Part shown: positions 63,396 to 64,000 of the stretch, piece after piece
Layout: every line of letters begins with the position of its first letter
How positions within the stretch are numbered: position 1 is the stretch's first letter
NCBI GenBank assembly: GCA_016712675.1
Contig: JADJQR010000001.1
Span: 2,480,001 to 2,544,000 of the forward strand
Direction of reading: 5' to 3'
From: a bacterium
Lineage (GTDB): Bacteria > Krumholzibacteriota > Krumholzibacteriia > LZORAL124-64-63
Length of the DNA stretch: 64,000 bases
Notes under the pieces: generated by a model
Told to the model about the DNA's origin: nothing
Seen by the model: only the letters and a program-made list of their open reading frames with translations
The model's database searches: none
Program-made: the position numbers and the translations under genes

Positions 63396-63986
63396 TCACA
63401 CCGCGTACTTCAGATCATGGCTGCGCTGGGCGTGCCCCAGTGCGCGCGTCCGCACCCGCCGCCAGTAGTACTCGGCCCATCGCGCTGGCAACGCGACGTG
63501 ACTGACGAACAGCCGTCGTGACAGCAATTCTGCGACTTCGACCCGGTGGTCCAATTGCCCTCGAGTCTGAGCCGGCGTTGGACTTCCCCGCGCCTTCTCT
63601 CGCCGGCCTTTCATGTAATTCCGCCAGACCACGAACACCGCCAGCCGTTCCGCGCTCGCCTGACGGCGCTTCGACCACGCGATCGTCTCCCGCTTGTGGT
63701 TCGCGCTGCTGTGACGGATCAACAGGTCCACGACGTTCACAGGGAACAGCCGATTGCGTGCATCCCGCCGGGCCCGGCTTGACGTCACCAAGTGGCGCAC
63801 CCTACTGACCAGCTGGCGGATCGCCAGCGGATACGCCTTGTGTTCATCACTGAGCACCGTCAGTTCCTCTTGACCTCCGGCCACAACCTCCAGCAGATGG
63901 GTAACGTCCTTGAGCACCGCCCGTGGATCCGGCCGTCCGTGCACCTGCTCCAGGAAATCCCGTTTGCGCTTCTGGGCGGGGGTCAT
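63396..63986 (-). CDS. DDE-type transposase fragment (open at window end)
   Basis: At least 196 residues of the catalytic part of a transposase. VLSDEHKAYPLAIRQL gives an Asp followed by a typical target-strand segment. VNVVDLLIRHSSANHKRETI and AWSKRRQASAERLAVFVVW resemble the conserved end of IS1/IS1595-like enzymes, where a Glu completes the triad. The frame has no stop between ATG 63986 and the window edge, so the true N terminus probably lies outside. The stop is at 63396, close to the preceding terminator. Whether the element is intact cannot be judged; I see no terminal inverted repeat on this side. The IS family is uncertain. Confidence 0.65.
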   Translation of the reverse strand: MTPAQKRKRDFLEQVHGRPDPRAVLKDVTHLLEVVAGGQEELTVLSDEHKAYPLAIRQLVSRVRHLVTSSRARRDARNRLFPVNVVDLLIRHSSANHKRETIAWSKRRQASAERLAVFVVWRNYMKGRREKARGSPTPAQTRGQLDHRVEVAELLSRRLFVSHVALPARWAEYYWRRVRTRALGHAQRSHDLKYAV

Positions 63987-64000
63987 CGAACCGGAACGGC

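Overview
This window is chromosomal DNA from a GC-rich bacterium with a diderm (Gram-negative type) envelope. Evidence for the envelope is a Wzz/GumC exporter component, a predicted outer-membrane barrel, a lipoprotein and YajC. A subtilase ends in a FlgD-type Ig domain, and small secreted proteins share the C-terminal motif SSFGxVKSLFR. Both traits, as I recall them, are frequent in uncultivated phyla of the FCB/Krumholzibacteriota-Eisenbacteria type. That placement is an inference; the complete 16S gene at 13697-15259 would settle it.

Layout. 1-3092: a formimidoyltransferase-cyclodeaminase cut by the window edge, then an MFS transporter. 3105-3382: two very long, nearly perfect hairpins between convergent genes. 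3394-9955: a Wzz/tyrosine-kinase pair for exopolysaccharide export, then an ADP-forming acyl-CoA synthetase translationally coupled to the protease SppA. 10056-15667: a complete rRNA operon on the minus strand (16S, tRNA-Ile, tRNA-Ala, 23S, 5S) with tandem promoters, boxA-like sites, processing stems and a terminator. 15943-23599: PBP1A, a deoB-cdd-deoA nucleoside salvage operon, and divergent rarA-pfkA. 23725-40240: an accessory region with a lipoprotein, tryptophanase, a 2029-residue protein carrying what looks like a decayed superfamily-1 helicase core, a large secreted subtilase, yraN, two tandem secreted paralogues and a beta-propeller protein. 40346-44976: the core translation cluster ffh-rpsP-khpA-rimM-trmD-rplS-rnhB. 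45296-50010: a broken rhuM gene, then a TPR-AAA+-Fis regulator with three small secreted paralogous proteins. 50162-61977: a long minus-strand housekeeping series (EF-G-like, yebC, ruvC, ruvA, ruvB, queA, tgt, yajC, fmt, rsmB, PASTA protein, rpe). 62409-64000: an outer-membrane barrel candidate and part of a transposase.

The most interesting locus is 46199-50010. Three small exported proteins share the same arrangement around the predicted signal-peptidase site: A-R-[QE], six residues, then AGDP[GT]D. One of them overlaps by four bases the start of a regulator whose sensor half is made of TPR-like repeats. This resembles the logic of TPR receptors paired with secreted peptides (the RRNPP type known in Firmicutes), but with an AAA+/Fis output. 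It is a hypothesis built on gene arrangement and shared motifs; no function is shown.

Most genes in 3394-9955 and 18118-61977 are on the minus strand, often with four-base stop/start overlaps that suggest translational coupling. Starts were chosen from Shine-Dalgarno sequences and expected domain boundaries. GTG and TTG starts are common.
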